Source: Lachnospiraceae bacterium (GTDB taxonomy: Bacteria > Bacillota > Clostridia > Lachnospirales > Lachnospiraceae). Taken from it: a DNA stretch of 64,000 bases. The notes below the pieces were generated by a model, which saw nothing but the letters and a program-made list of their open reading frames with translations, ran no database searches and was not told the origin of the DNA. The translations under genes and the position numbers were made by a program. Each line of letters starts with the position of its first letter. Position 1 is the first letter of the stretch. Shown here in pieces: positions 47,507-57,671 of the stretch. The stretch spans positions 1 through 64,000 of the forward strand of contig JALEPL010000051.1 in assembly GCA_022766245.1 (NCBI GenBank), given 5' to 3'.

Positions 47507-47535
47507 TTGAATTATCAGAAAAAATATGCTATACT
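47507..47535 (+). promoter_or_regulatory. codY promoter overlapped by a CodY-box-like sequence
   Basis: TTGAAT-N17-TATACT; AATTATCAGAAAAAA (47510-47524) vs AATTTTCWGAAAATT. Confidence 0.55.
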
Positions 47536-47574
47536 ACCCTAAAATTTTAACTTTATGGTTAAGGGAGAGTCAGA

Positions 47575-48348
47575 ATGAGTGTCCAACTGTTGGATAAAAC
47601 AAGAAAAATCAACAAATTACTGCACAATAACAATTCGTCGAAGGTGGTATTCAATGATATTTGCCAGGTTTTGACGGAAATCCTAGATTCCAATATTCTT
47701 GTAATCAGCAAGAAGGGAAAAGTGTTGGGGAGAAGTCAGTGTAGGGATACGGCAGAACTCCACGAGCTGATCACCGATCAGGTGGGTGGCTTTATTGATC
47801 CTATGCTGAATGAACGACTACTGGGGATTTTGTCCACCAAGGAAAATGTGAATTTGGAAACCCTTGGATTTATGGGAGATATCAGACCGTATAGTGCCAT
47901 CATCACCCCCATTGACATAGCGGGGGAGCGTTTGGGAACACTTTTTGTATACCGGGTTCAGAGACAGTATGATATTGACGATATTATACTTAGTGAGTAT
48001 GGTACTACCGTGGTGGGACTGGAGATGATGCGCTCCGTGAATGAGGAGAGTGCAGAGGAGATGCGCAAGGTACAGATTGTACGGTCCGCAATCAGTACAT
48101 TATCTTTTTCAGAGTTGGAGGCTATTACGCATATATTTGACGAGCTCAATGGCAAGGAGGGGATTCTGGTGGCCAGCAAAATCGCTGACCGGGTGGGAAT
48201 TACCAGATCTGTGATTGTGAATGCCCTGCGTAAGTTTGAGAGCGCGGGTGTGATTGAGTCCCGTTCTTCCGGAATGAAGGGAACATACATCAAGGTGGTA
48301 AATGATGTGGTGTTCGAGGAGTTGGACAAGATTAAGAAAAATAAATAA
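47575..48348 (+). CDS. codY: GTP-sensing transcriptional pleiotropic repressor CodY
   Basis: MSVQLLDKTRKINKLL...; HTH ASKIADRVGITRSVIVNALRKFESAGVIESRSSGMKGTYIKV. Confidence 0.97.
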   Translation: MSVQLLDKTRKINKLLHNNNSSKVVFNDICQVLTEILDSNILVISKKGKVLGRSQCRDTAELHELITDQVGGFIDPMLNERLLGILSTKENVNLETLGFMGDIRPYSAIITPIDIAGERLGTLFVYRVQRQYDIDDIILSEYGTTVVGLEMMRSVNEESAEEMRKVQIVRSAISTLSFSELEAITHIFDELNGKEGILVASKIADRVGITRSVIVNALRKFESAGVIESRSSGMKGTYIKVVNDVVFEELDKIKKNK

Positions 48349-48358
48349 GAGAAATATA

Positions 48359-48384
48359 GTATCTGTGAAGTACGGAACAGATAC
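48359..48384. repeat. Palindromic repeat GTATCTGTGAAGTACGGAACAGATAC
   Basis: Same family. Confidence 0.7.
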
Positions 48385-48412
48385 GAAATATACATGGATT
48401 GTATCAGATTTT

Positions 48413-48446
48413 AAAGGGATTTATGGGAGACTATAAATCCCTTTTT
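48413..48446 (+). terminator. Intrinsic terminator after codY
   Basis: AAAGGGATTTAT/ATAAATCCCTTT 12-bp stem + T-run. Confidence 0.85.
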
Positions 48447-48563
48447 GCATATTTTCGGCTATTTTGTGTTTGCTTTTACAAAAAGGTACAAGATATCGTA
48501 AAAAATGCTTGTGTTTTTTGGGATATTATTTATAATAAAATATGAAAAACTGGGAGGTAGACT

Positions 48564-48953
48564 ATGATCAGTTCGAGCGCATTTCATTATGTGAATGTAT
48601 TGGATAAGGCGGCAGACGCCAGCTGGCAGAGAGAACAGACGATTGCCAACAATATTGCCAATGTGGATACACCTGGCTATAAGAGGCAGGATGTGGAGTT
48701 TGAAAGTGTGCTGAAGAGGGAACTGGGTGATTCCAAGTACACTTCTTTGGATGATAAGATATCATCGATCCATCTGAATCACCTGCAGGCGAAGGAGCGC
48801 ACAGAATATGCCGGATTTGCCTATCGTCTGGATGGGAATAACGTGGATATTGATACAGAGAACGTGGAACTGGCATCTGAGACCTTACGGTATCTGGGGC
48901 TGACAGACAGTATCAATCAGGAGTTTACGCGTCTCAAGTCGGTGATAAAATAG
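48564..48953 (+). CDS. flgB: Flagellar basal-body rod protein FlgB
   Basis: TIANNIANVDTPGYKRQDVEFE. Confidence 0.95.
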   Translation: MISSSAFHYVNVLDKAADASWQREQTIANNIANVDTPGYKRQDVEFESVLKRELGDSKYTSLDDKISSIHLNHLQAKERTEYAGFAYRLDGNNVDIDTENVELASETLRYLGLTDSINQEFTRLKSVIK

Positions 48954-48976
48954 TATTTGGGTAAGGAGGAGATATA

Positions 48977-49420
48977 ATGGGGTTGTTTCAATCATTTGAT
49001 ATCAGTGCGTCCGGAATGACGGCACAACGGTTTCGAACCGATATCATTGCAGAGAATGTGGCAAATGTCAACACGACCAGCACGGCAGATGGAACACCAT
49101 ATCGCCGTAAGATTGTGACCTTTGAGGAAAAGGAAAACTCACCTTTTGCCCAGGTGCTTCACAAGACCAGACAGGGTGCTGTTGGAAATGGAGTAAAGGT
49201 GGCAAAGGTTACGGAGGATTACGAGACGGATTTTACCATGGAGTATGATCCATCTAATCCGGATGCTGACGAGAATGGGTATGTGTCATACCCTAATGTG
49301 AATATTGTGACGGAAATGACGAATCTGATAGATGCCAGTCGTTCCTATGAGGCAAACGTGACGGCTTTTGATGCCAGCAAACAGATTGCACAGGCGGGAC
49401 TTCAGATCGGTAAGTCATAA
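48977..49420 (+). CDS. flgC: Flagellar basal-body rod protein FlgC
   Basis: FDISASGMTAQRFRTDIIAENVANVNTT. Confidence 0.95.
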   Translation: MGLFQSFDISASGMTAQRFRTDIIAENVANVNTTSTADGTPYRRKIVTFEEKENSPFAQVLHKTRQGAVGNGVKVAKVTEDYETDFTMEYDPSNPDADENGYVSYPNVNIVTEMTNLIDASRSYEANVTAFDASKQIAQAGLQIGKS

Positions 49421-49457
49421 AACAGAGAATAACAGATAAAAAACGAGGATAAACATT

Positions 49458-49769
49458 ATGGATATATCAGCATTAAACGGTATCTCAACAGACTTTTGGG
49501 GAAATAAAGCCGCAAATGTATCTACGGAAAAAACATCGGAAAACAGCTTTGACCGAATTTTGGATGCAGCTATGAATATGCTTCAGGAGACCAATGCTTA
49601 TGAAAATGCGGCTGAGTCTGCGGAAATTCAGTATGCTTTGGGAGAGTCTGTCAACACCCATGATCTGCAGATTGCACAGCAGAAGGCTAATATTGCCCTG
49701 CAGTATACGGTGGCAGTGAAAGACGGCGTGTTGGAAGCATATAAAACGATCATGAATATGCAGATCTAA
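49458..49769 (+). CDS. fliE: Flagellar hook-basal body protein FliE
   Basis: VNTHDLQIAQQKANIALQYTVAVKDGVLEAYKTIMNMQI. Confidence 0.92.
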   Translation: MDISALNGISTDFWGNKAANVSTEKTSENSFDRILDAAMNMLQETNAYENAAESAEIQYALGESVNTHDLQIAQQKANIALQYTVAVKDGVLEAYKTIMNMQI

Positions 49770-49793
49770 TAGTCAGACAGGTAAGGTGCAGAT

Positions 49794-51404
49794 ATGCCGG
49801 AGAGAGTACAGGAGATATTAAACAAAATTAAAGAATGGTGGAAGAAGTTCAATACCAGACAGAAGACATTACTGATCAGTATTACTGCGGTAATCCTTTT
49901 GGCGTTGGGTATTTTGGCTTTTGTTATGTCCAGACCGGACATGAAGCTTTTGGTTACCTGTCAGGATCATACCCAGGCTGCTACGGTTCAGTCTTTGCTT
50001 ACTTCAGAGGGATATGTGTATGAAGTGTCGGATGATGGACTCTCTTTTATGGTGGAAAAAAGTGATCTGGCGGAGGCTAGTATTTTAATCGGTTCCAATG
50101 ACATTCAGGCTTCCGGATTTACCTTTGAGGATGCCATGAATCGAAGCTTCAGTACTACGGAGACCGATATGGACCGCAGATATCAGGTGTATTTAGAAAC
50201 GCAGTTTGCGGATTTATTATCCGGCATGGATAATGTGGAGAGCGCAGAGGTGACACTGAATATGCCGGAGGATGATGGTACTCTGATTAGCAGCAATCAG
50301 GAGACATATGCGGCTGTAAAGCTCACATTGAATGGCCCCATGTCCGAGGAACAGGCGGCTGCCATTGCCCGTTTTGTGGCTACACAGCTGGGAAATGATT
50401 CCACAGATTCCGTTACCATTATGGATTCCAAGGCGAATCTCTTGTTTTCCGGTGGGGAGGACAGTACCGTGGCGGGAACAGCCAGTTCCCAGCTGTCCTA
50501 TCAGTCCAAGAGGGAAAATGCTATGCGTAGTGCGGTGGCAGAAGTAATCGGTGGTACCGGTTTGTATGACAATGTGAGTGTGGCTGTAAATCTACAGCTT
50601 GATTTTAATCAAGTGACAACCAATGAGACAAATTATTCTGCTCAGGATGGTCGGGAGGAAGGCTTGATTTCTGAGGAAAGCCGGTATTCGGAGGAAAATT
50701 CTGCCGGTGGTGCCGGTGTGCCCGGAACGGACAGCAATGATGGGAATGACACCACCTATGTGATTGAGGATAATGATAAGTCTGAGTCTACCATTACCGA
50801 CGAGACTATCACCCATGCGCTGGACCGGAAGGATACCACCACGATTCAATCCGTGGGGGATATCAAACCGGATGAGTCCTCCATTGCGGTGGTTGTAACA
50901 CGAAATGTGTATTATGATGAGGATACTATATCTGCCAGTGGAGCACTGGAAGATATGACATGGGATGAGTATGTAGCGGCAAACAGTGACCGGGTGAAGA
51001 CCACGGTGGATGACAGTCTGCTGCAGATGGTAGCGGATGCAACAGGAATTCCCACGGCGAATATATCCATTGTTGCTTATGATATTCCGATGTTTACGGA
51101 AAGTGCTGGAAATGGACGAAACTGGCAGGACTATCTTCAGATCATATTGGCTGTGCTGATTTTTGTATTGCTGGGGTATGTGGTGTTCCGCAGCACCAGA
51201 AAAGAGGAGAGCGAGGTGGTGGAGCCGGAGCTTTCCGTGGAGTCTTTGCTTGAGACCACGAAAGTGGCTGAGAAAGACGAATTGGAAGATATTGGATATC
51301 AGGAGAAGTCTGAGACCAGGCTGCAGATTGAAAAATTTGTGGATGAGAATCCGGAGGCAGTGGCGGCATTGCTTCGCAATTGGCTGAATGAGGAGTGGGA
51401 TTGA
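49794..51404 (+). CDS. fliF: Flagellar MS-ring protein FliF
   Basis: Two TMs, ring-building motifs, position between fliE and fliG. Confidence 0.94.
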   Translation: MPERVQEILNKIKEWWKKFNTRQKTLLISITAVILLALGILAFVMSRPDMKLLVTCQDHTQAATVQSLLTSEGYVYEVSDDGLSFMVEKSDLAEASILIGSNDIQASGFTFEDAMNRSFSTTETDMDRRYQVYLETQFADLLSGMDNVESAEVTLNMPEDDGTLISSNQETYAAVKLTLNGPMSEEQAAAIARFVATQLGNDSTDSVTIMDSKANLLFSGGEDSTVAGTASSQLSYQSKRENAMRSAVAEVIGGTGLYDNVSVAVNLQLDFNQVTTNETNYSAQDGREEGLISEESRYSEENSAGGAGVPGTDSNDGNDTTYVIEDNDKSESTITDETITHALDRKDTTTIQSVGDIKPDESSIAVVVTRNVYYDEDTISASGALEDMTWDEYVAANSDRVKTTVDDSLLQMVADATGIPTANISIVAYDIPMFTESAGNGRNWQDYLQIILAVLIFVLLGYVVFRSTRKEESEVVEPELSVESLLETTKVAEKDELEDIGYQEKSETRLQIEKFVDENPEAVAALLRNWLNEEWD

Positions 51405-52414
51405 TGCAGATAGCGGAGGAGTATAATGGCATTCAAAAGGCGGCAATCTTACTGATTGCTTTAGGTCCGGAGAAGTCAGCAAACATTTTTAAACATTTAA
51501 AAGAAGATGAGATCGAGGAATTAACCCTTGAAATTGCCAATACCAGAAGCGTATCTCCCCAAACCAAGGAAGACGTGCTGGAGGAGTTTTATCAGGTGTG
51601 TCTGGCTCAGCAGTATATTGCAGAGGGTGGTATCGGATATGCCAAGGAATTGCTGGATAAGGCATTAGGAAGCGACAAGGCCCAGGAGGTCATTACCAAG
51701 CTTACGGCTTCTTTACAGGTGAGACCTTTTGAGTTCGTGCGGAAAACAGATCCGGGACAGGTGCTCAACTTTATTCAGGACGAGCATCCGCAGACCATTG
51801 CTATGATTTTGTCCTATTTGTCTTCCAGTCAGTCAGCTATGATTCTGGGGGCACTTCCTCAGGAAAAACAGGCGGATGTGGCAAAACGTATTGCCAAGAT
51901 GGACAGAACCTCGCCGGATGTGATCAAAGAAGTAGAGCGTGTGTTGGAACGGAAACTATCTTCACTGGTCAATCAGGATTACACCATCGTGGGTGGTGTG
52001 GATGCCATTGTGAATATTTTGAATACAGTAGACCGCGGAACCGAGAAACATATTATGGAATCTCTGGAAATCGAAGAGCCGGAGTTGGCAGACGAGATCC
52101 GCAAGAAGATGTTTGTATTCGAAGATATCCTATTGCTGGATGATCGTGCAATTCAGAGAGTACTTAGAGATGTGGATAACAATGATCTGGGTATTGCATT
52201 AAAGGGTGCCAATGAAGAAGTACAGAATGCAATCTTTAAGAATCTGTCTAAGCGTCTGGCTGCTATGATTAAGGAGGACATGGAGTTTATGGGTCCGGTT
52301 CGTATGAAGGATGTGGAGGAAGCACAACAGAAGATTGTTGGTGTAATCCGTAAACTGGAGGAGTCTGCTGAGATTGTGATTTCCCGAGGCGGAGGTGACG
52401 AGATTATTGTCTAA
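51404..52414 (+). CDS. fliG: Flagellar motor switch protein FliG
   Basis: KAAILLIALGPEKSANIFKHLKEDEIEELTLEIA; QDEHPQTIAMILSYL. Confidence 0.96.
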   Translation: MQIAEEYNGIQKAAILLIALGPEKSANIFKHLKEDEIEELTLEIANTRSVSPQTKEDVLEEFYQVCLAQQYIAEGGIGYAKELLDKALGSDKAQEVITKLTASLQVRPFEFVRKTDPGQVLNFIQDEHPQTIAMILSYLSSSQSAMILGALPQEKQADVAKRIAKMDRTSPDVIKEVERVLERKLSSLVNQDYTIVGGVDAIVNILNTVDRGTEKHIMESLEIEEPELADEIRKKMFVFEDILLLDDRAIQRVLRDVDNNDLGIALKGANEEVQNAIFKNLSKRLAAMIKEDMEFMGPVRMKDVEEAQQKIVGVIRKLEESAEIVISRGGGDEIIV

Positions 52415-53210
52415 TCTATTAAAGCCCCGTTACATAGCCAATTATAATGAAGATGCCAGAGTGATTAATTCCAATGACCTGGTTCTGCGTAAAATAGAAG
52501 AACAGGCGAAAGTTTTGCTGCCCCCGGATGTTTTTTCAGAAGAGGAAGTGGCAAAACAGGATGAGGATGGATTTACTGCGGGAATTGTGGCGGAAAAAGT
52601 GGAACCTACGGATTGCGTGGCAGTGGCACAGGAAGAGGCGGATGCCATTTTGGCGGAGGCAAATCGGCAGGCGGAGCAGCTGGTGGAGGATGCCACCGCC
52701 CGTGCGGGACAGATCCTGGCTAAGGCGCAGGAAGAGGGCTTTCAGAATGGATATTCCCAGGGGAGAGAACAGGCTGACCGGGAGTGTCAGGAAAGACAGC
52801 AGCAGTTGGAAGCGCAGGAACGGGCATTGTCAGATTCCTATCTCAGACAACAAAAGGAACTGGAACCCCAGTTGGTGGATGTGATCACCCATGTGGTGGA
52901 ACGGGTGTTTAAAATTAATTTTTCTGATAAGCGGGAGTTACTGTTGTATCTGGTGAATCAGACTCTGGAATCCGTGGATGGTGCTAAAAGCTTTACAATT
53001 AAGGCGGGCAAGGAACAGGCAGATTATCTGGAGGCTCATAAGCAGGAGCTGATGTCCGGTGTAGGACAGAATATACAGATGGATGTTGTAGTGGATCATT
53101 CATTGTCTTTGGGACAGTGTGTCATTGAGACAGACACCGGTGTATTTGAATGTGGAGCGGATACACAGATTGAAAATCTTATGAAAGACATACGAGCTTT
53201 AAGCATGTGA
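52407..53210 (+). CDS. fliH: Flagellar assembly protein FliH
   Basis: Ala/Gln/Glu-rich coiled coil; position; probable TTG start 10 nt after GGAGG. Confidence 0.82.
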   Translation: MSNLLKPRYIANYNEDARVINSNDLVLRKIEEQAKVLLPPDVFSEEEVAKQDEDGFTAGIVAEKVEPTDCVAVAQEEADAILAEANRQAEQLVEDATARAGQILAKAQEEGFQNGYSQGREQADRECQERQQQLEAQERALSDSYLRQQKELEPQLVDVITHVVERVFKINFSDKRELLLYLVNQTLESVDGAKSFTIKAGKEQADYLEAHKQELMSGVGQNIQMDVVVDHSLSLGQCVIETDTGVFECGADTQIENLMKDIRALSM

Positions 53211-53219
53211 GGGTAAGTC

Positions 53220-54536
53220 GTGGCAGTGGATTTTGAAAAGTACGAGGCATTAGCAGAAAAGAAATATGTTACCTGTCTGGGAAAGGTGGTTAAGGTGGTG
53301 GGACTCACCATCGAATCCATCGGTCCAGAGGCGAAGCTTAACGATTTGTGTAGAATATATATGACCCAGAAGCGTGAAGAGTATGTGATGGCGGAGGTGG
53401 TTGGTTTTAAAGACAACCGTCTGTTACTTATGCCCTTTGACAGCGTGGAGGGGCTGGGCGTTGGATGTATCGTGGAGAATACGAAACATCCATTGTCTGT
53501 TTTGGTGGGAGATGAAGTGCTGGGTCATACGCTGGATGGAATCGGAAGACTTACCGATGCAGGGAATATCGCTGCTTCCGGGGAATATCCGGTGGAAGCG
53601 GCTCCTCCGGATCCCATGCAGCGTGAAATCATTCATGAGGTGCTGCCTTTGGGCGTAAAAGCAGTGGATGGGCTGATTACCGTGGGCAAAGGGCAGAGAA
53701 TCGGAGTATTTGCAGGATCCGGTGTGGGAAAAAGTACGTTGCTGGGAATGTTTGCCAGAAACACGAAGGCGGATATTAATGTGATTGCCCTGATTGGAGA
53801 GCGTGGCCGTGAGGTGCGGGAGTTTATCGAACGGGATTTGGGACCGGAAGGGATGAAACGTTCGGTGGTGGTGGTGGCCACTTCTGATAAACCGGCATTG
53901 ATACGAAATAAAGCAGCCAAGACAGCGACAGCTATTGCAGAATATTTCCGGGATCAGGGTAAGGACGTGCTGCTTATGATGGATTCCCTTACCCGTTTTT
54001 CTATGGCACAGCGTGAAATCGGACTGGCTACAGGAGAACCGCCGGTGACCCGTGGATATCCCCCCAGCGTGTACTCGGAGATGCCAAAGCTCTTAGAACG
54101 TGCAGGAATGTCCGATAAGGGTTCTATTACAGGACTATACACGGTTTTGGTGGATGGCGATGATATGAATGAGCCTATTACAGATACAGCCCGAAGTATT
54201 CTGGATGGACATATTATGCTGTCCCGGAAACTGGGACATAAGAATCATTACCCGGCCATCGATGTACTGCAGAGTATTTCCCGTGTGATGAGTTCTATTA
54301 CGACATCGGAACACAAAAAAATGGCAGGTAAACTGCGCAATGTGCTTGCGACCTATCAGGAAGCGGAGGATCTGATTAATATCGGAGCATATAAGAATGG
54401 CTCTAATAAGGAAATTGATTATGCCATTGCAAAGATTGATGAGGTGAATCGTTTCCTTTGTCAGCAGACCGACGAAATGTATTCCTTTGACGAGGAAATC
54501 TCCCAACTGGAGGGTATTTTTGTAGAGGGAAGATAA
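53220..54536 (+). CDS. fliI: Flagellum-specific ATP synthase FliI
   Basis: FAGSGVGKSTLLGMFARNTKADINVIALIGERGREVREF. Confidence 0.97.
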   Translation: MAVDFEKYEALAEKKYVTCLGKVVKVVGLTIESIGPEAKLNDLCRIYMTQKREEYVMAEVVGFKDNRLLLMPFDSVEGLGVGCIVENTKHPLSVLVGDEVLGHTLDGIGRLTDAGNIAASGEYPVEAAPPDPMQREIIHEVLPLGVKAVDGLITVGKGQRIGVFAGSGVGKSTLLGMFARNTKADINVIALIGERGREVREFIERDLGPEGMKRSVVVVATSDKPALIRNKAAKTATAIAEYFRDQGKDVLLMMDSLTRFSMAQREIGLATGEPPVTRGYPPSVYSEMPKLLERAGMSDKGSITGLYTVLVDGDDMNEPITDTARSILDGHIMLSRKLGHKNHYPAIDVLQSISRVMSSITTSEHKKMAGKLRNVLATYQEAEDLINIGAYKNGSNKEIDYAIAKIDEVNRFLCQQTDEMYSFDEEISQLEGIFVEGR

Positions 54537-54544
54537 CATAACTT

Positions 54545-54573
54545 CCTTTTTTGAAAAGTGTTTTCGAAAAAGG
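54545..54573 (+). promoter_or_regulatory. 13-bp hairpin between fliI and fliJ
   Basis: CCTTTTTTGAAAA-GTG-TTTTCGAAAAAGG. Confidence 0.6.
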
Positions 54574-54598
54574 GACTACAGAAAAGGAAGGGCAGAAT

Positions 54599-55042
54599 AT
54601 GGCTAAATTTGTATATCGCATGCAAAATATTCTGGACATCAAAGAAAAACTGGAAAATCAGGCAGCCATTGCCTATAGTCAGGCAAACCAGCGGCTGCAG
54701 GAGGAAAATAACAAGCTCATGCAGCTTTTGTCCAGGAAGAACAGTTATGAGAAACAGGCCCGGGAACTGGTACAGAATCAGATTGATGTGGTGGAAATTC
54801 AGCATTGTCGGAAGGCAATTGAATCTATGAAAGTGTTAATCCGCAGACAAATGCTGGAGGTTCAGGTGGCGGAAAAAAATGCGGAGGCAGCCAGGCGGCA
54901 TCTGGCGGAATTAATGAAGGACCGAAAGACGCATGAGAAACTGAAGGAAAATGCTTTTGAAGAGTTTAAACGCGAACTAAATGCTGAGGATAACAAACTG
55001 GTGGATGAATTGGTAAGTTACACTTATGGAAAAGAAAAGTAA
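54599..55042 (+). CDS. fliJ: Flagellar export chaperone FliJ
   Basis: MAKFVYRMQNILDIKEKLENQAAIAYSQANQRLQEE. Confidence 0.88.
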   Translation: MAKFVYRMQNILDIKEKLENQAAIAYSQANQRLQEENNKLMQLLSRKNSYEKQARELVQNQIDVVEIQHCRKAIESMKVLIRRQMLEVQVAEKNAEAARRHLAELMKDRKTHEKLKENAFEEFKRELNAEDNKLVDELVSYTYGKEK

Positions 55043-55065
55043 CTGTGAAGGTACTGAACGGTTAC
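55039..55065. repeat. Palindromic repeat GTAACTGTGAAGGTACTGAACGGTTAC
   Basis: Contains fliJ stop codon (55040-55042). Confidence 0.75.
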
Positions 55066-55097
55066 TAGAAAAAAGGATGAATAGCAGGTGGTAGCAC

Positions 55098-55907
55098 ATG
55101 GCAGAGTTAGATAAGAAAGCTGCAAAAAAGGCGGAGAGAGCCAGAAAAAGAGAAGGAAAAAAGAACAAGAGCATGATGGAGGATCTGGAGGAGGAAAGCG
55201 GTAGCTCTTCCAAGGTTGCAATTTTTTTTGCGACACTGATTATCATTATCGTATGGATTGCCATCTTTGCACTGGTTATCAAGTGGGACGTAGGCGGATT
55301 TGGCTCCACCGTGATGACCCCTCTTTTGAAAAATGTTCCCTATGTGAATCGGATTCTTCCAGATTCGGATGAGGAACTTTCCACGGAGGATGAATACCCT
55401 TACCGGACATTGGATGAGGCGGTAGCATACATTAAAGAGCTGGAACTGGAACTGGCAGAAGCCCAGTCGGGAACTTCTGATTACAATGCGTATGTGGCGG
55501 AATTGGAGGCTCAGTCCCAGAAACTTAAGGAATATGAGGCAAATCAGGCGGCCTTTGAAGAAGAGAAGGAAAAGTTTTACGAGGAGGTTGTTTTTTCTGA
55601 CGAAGCACCCGATATAGATGAATATAGGAAATATTATGAAAGTATTGACCCCGCCAATGCGGAACAGATTTATAAGCAGGTGATTCGGCAGGAGGAAGCG
55701 TCTGATGAGATTCAGGATTATGTGAAAGCATACTCTAATATGAAACCGAAGGCGGCAGCCGCAATTTTTGATACCATGACAGATAATCTGGATCTGGTGG
55801 CAGATATTCTGGAAAATATGGACGCAGAATCCAGAGGAAATATACTGGCAAATATGAATCAGGATACAGCGGCAAAGGTCACAGAAATCATGAATCCTAT
55901 TAATTAA
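55098..55907 (+). CDS. MotE/MgtE-N-like flagellar protein
   Basis: N-terminal TM, coiled coil, MKPKAAAAIFDTMTDNLDLVADILENMDAESRGNILANMNQDTAAKVTEIM. Confidence 0.75.
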   Translation: MAELDKKAAKKAERARKREGKKNKSMMEDLEEESGSSSKVAIFFATLIIIIVWIAIFALVIKWDVGGFGSTVMTPLLKNVPYVNRILPDSDEELSTEDEYPYRTLDEAVAYIKELELELAEAQSGTSDYNAYVAELEAQSQKLKEYEANQAAFEEEKEKFYEEVVFSDEAPDIDEYRKYYESIDPANAEQIYKQVIRQEEASDEIQDYVKAYSNMKPKAAAAIFDTMTDNLDLVADILENMDAESRGNILANMNQDTAAKVTEIMNPIN

Positions 55908-55909
55908 AT

Positions 55910-56041
55910 GTAACTGTTCAGTACTTCACAGTTACGAGCACAAATCCATGTTAAATTTGCTTCACAAATGGATTTGCGCTTGCTAAATGTACGTTTTCTT
56001 ACGGCATCCGCAGTAAATGCGTATGCCTACTGAATAGCTAC
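55910..56041. repeat. 132-bp composite element with terminal inverted repeats
   Basis: GTAACTGTTCAG(55910)...CTGAATAGCTAC(56030-56041); nested GTAACTGTTCAGTACTTCACAGTTAC; inner AGCACAAATC/GGATTTGCGCT hairpin. Confidence 0.8.
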
Positions 56042-56072
56042 AATAAATTTAATAACGAGAAAGGAGGAAAAT

Positions 56073-57659
56073 ATGACAAGTGTTAAGCTGACAGATATGA
56101 TGACGGCAAATACGGGTGATGTGATTTCATCTTTGGGAACAGCAGTTGGCACGGCAAATGCATCCTCTGACAAACAGGATTTTGCAACAGTCATGAATGA
56201 TACGGCGAAAAGTGGCCGGTCATCGGAGAAAACGGACGTTTCTACTGGTCAGATTGAGAGTAAGACGGATGTGCAGGAGAGCTATCAGGCCAGTGCCAAG
56301 AGCGATGCCATGGACCGAAAGGTGATGAAATCAGAAACAGCGAATATGGACAAGTTTCAGAATCTGCAGGAGAATCAGGAAGAACTGACAGAGGATTTCA
56401 CCCAGGGGATGAAGGGGCTTTTGATGGGAAAGCTGAATGTTTCTGAGCAAGATTTGGAAGAAGCAATGACTGCATTGGGATTAAGCTATATGGATCTTTT
56501 GAATCCGGCAAATCTCACACAGTTGGCAGTACAGCTTACTGATACGGAGGATGCCTGCACACTGCTGATGAATGAGGATTTCACCGATATTCTCCAGCAG
56601 AGTGAACAACTTATGTCTGAACTGACAGAAACTACCGGACTTAGCCGGGATGAACTGTTGAGCTGGATGGAGACCCAGAATCAGGAAGTGCCCATGGAAA
56701 TGGAGCCTATGTCGGATATGACTCAGGCAGAATATCCGGAGTACGTGGAGACAGTACCGGAAGAGGCAACGGAATTTGAAAATACAGCAGAAGAACCGGA
56801 TGCGGAGGCTGAATTGCAAGTACATCCGGAGGAGAATGCAAAGATACTGCAAAAGGATGAACAGCCCGTGGCAGTGGAGACTGAAACCATCAAGGCGGTG
56901 ACCCTATCACAGGAAAAAGAAATGCAGCCCCAGGATCATGTTTCGGAAAACAAAAAACAGGATGATGTGAAAGAAACCGGCGTTGCAGCGGAAGAAGCCC
57001 CTGTGCAGGAAACGAAAGACTCCCAGCCGGATCAGGCAGAAAATGAAATGTTTGAAAAAGATGATGGAGGCCACCGGGAAGGAAAGCCTGAACAGGTGTC
57101 TCATTCCCAGACAGCCGGCTTCGAGAATGCCCGCACTGAGGTGATTACAGAAACCAATGTGCAGCCACAGACCAATACAGCCCGTGTGGACGTGGAGAAT
57201 TTGATGCGGCAGTTTGGAGAGTTCGCCAGAATTCATATTAACCAGGATACAACTTCCATTGATATGCAGCTGAATCCGGAAAATCTCGGAAAGCTTTATT
57301 TACATGTATCTACCGGAAAAGAAGGCAATGTGACGGCCGAGATTGCCACCACCAGTCAGGAGGTTAAGGAAGCCCTTGAGACTCAGATCGCAGAACTTCG
57401 GGTGACTTTAGTTCAGCAGGGAGTTAAGGTGGATGCAGTGGAAGTAACTGTAGCCAGCCACGAGTTTGAACAGAACTTAGAACAAAATGCGGCTCATGAC
57501 CAGAGACAGGGCGAGGAACAGGAACAGCAGAACCAGGGTAGAGTGAGAAGCCTGCTTCGTGGAGAACTGGATGATCTGAGTGGTCTTGCATCAGAGGAAG
57601 AGATTTTAGCGGCAAGAATTATGAAAGACAATGGAAACAGTATGGATGTGACCGTGTAG
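56073..57659 (+). CDS. fliK: Flagellar hook-length control protein FliK
   Basis: C-terminal IDMQLNPENLGKLYLHVSTGKEGNVTAEI...; acidic low-complexity middle. Confidence 0.85.
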   Translation: MTSVKLTDMMTANTGDVISSLGTAVGTANASSDKQDFATVMNDTAKSGRSSEKTDVSTGQIESKTDVQESYQASAKSDAMDRKVMKSETANMDKFQNLQENQEELTEDFTQGMKGLLMGKLNVSEQDLEEAMTALGLSYMDLLNPANLTQLAVQLTDTEDACTLLMNEDFTDILQQSEQLMSELTETTGLSRDELLSWMETQNQEVPMEMEPMSDMTQAEYPEYVETVPEEATEFENTAEEPDAEAELQVHPEENAKILQKDEQPVAVETETIKAVTLSQEKEMQPQDHVSENKKQDDVKETGVAAEEAPVQETKDSQPDQAENEMFEKDDGGHREGKPEQVSHSQTAGFENARTEVITETNVQPQTNTARVDVENLMRQFGEFARIHINQDTTSIDMQLNPENLGKLYLHVSTGKEGNVTAEIATTSQEVKEALETQIAELRVTLVQQGVKVDAVEVTVASHEFEQNLEQNAAHDQRQGEEQEQQNQGRVRSLLRGELDDLSGLASEEEILAARIMKDNGNSMDVTV

Positions 57660-57671
57660 AAAGGAGCAGTT

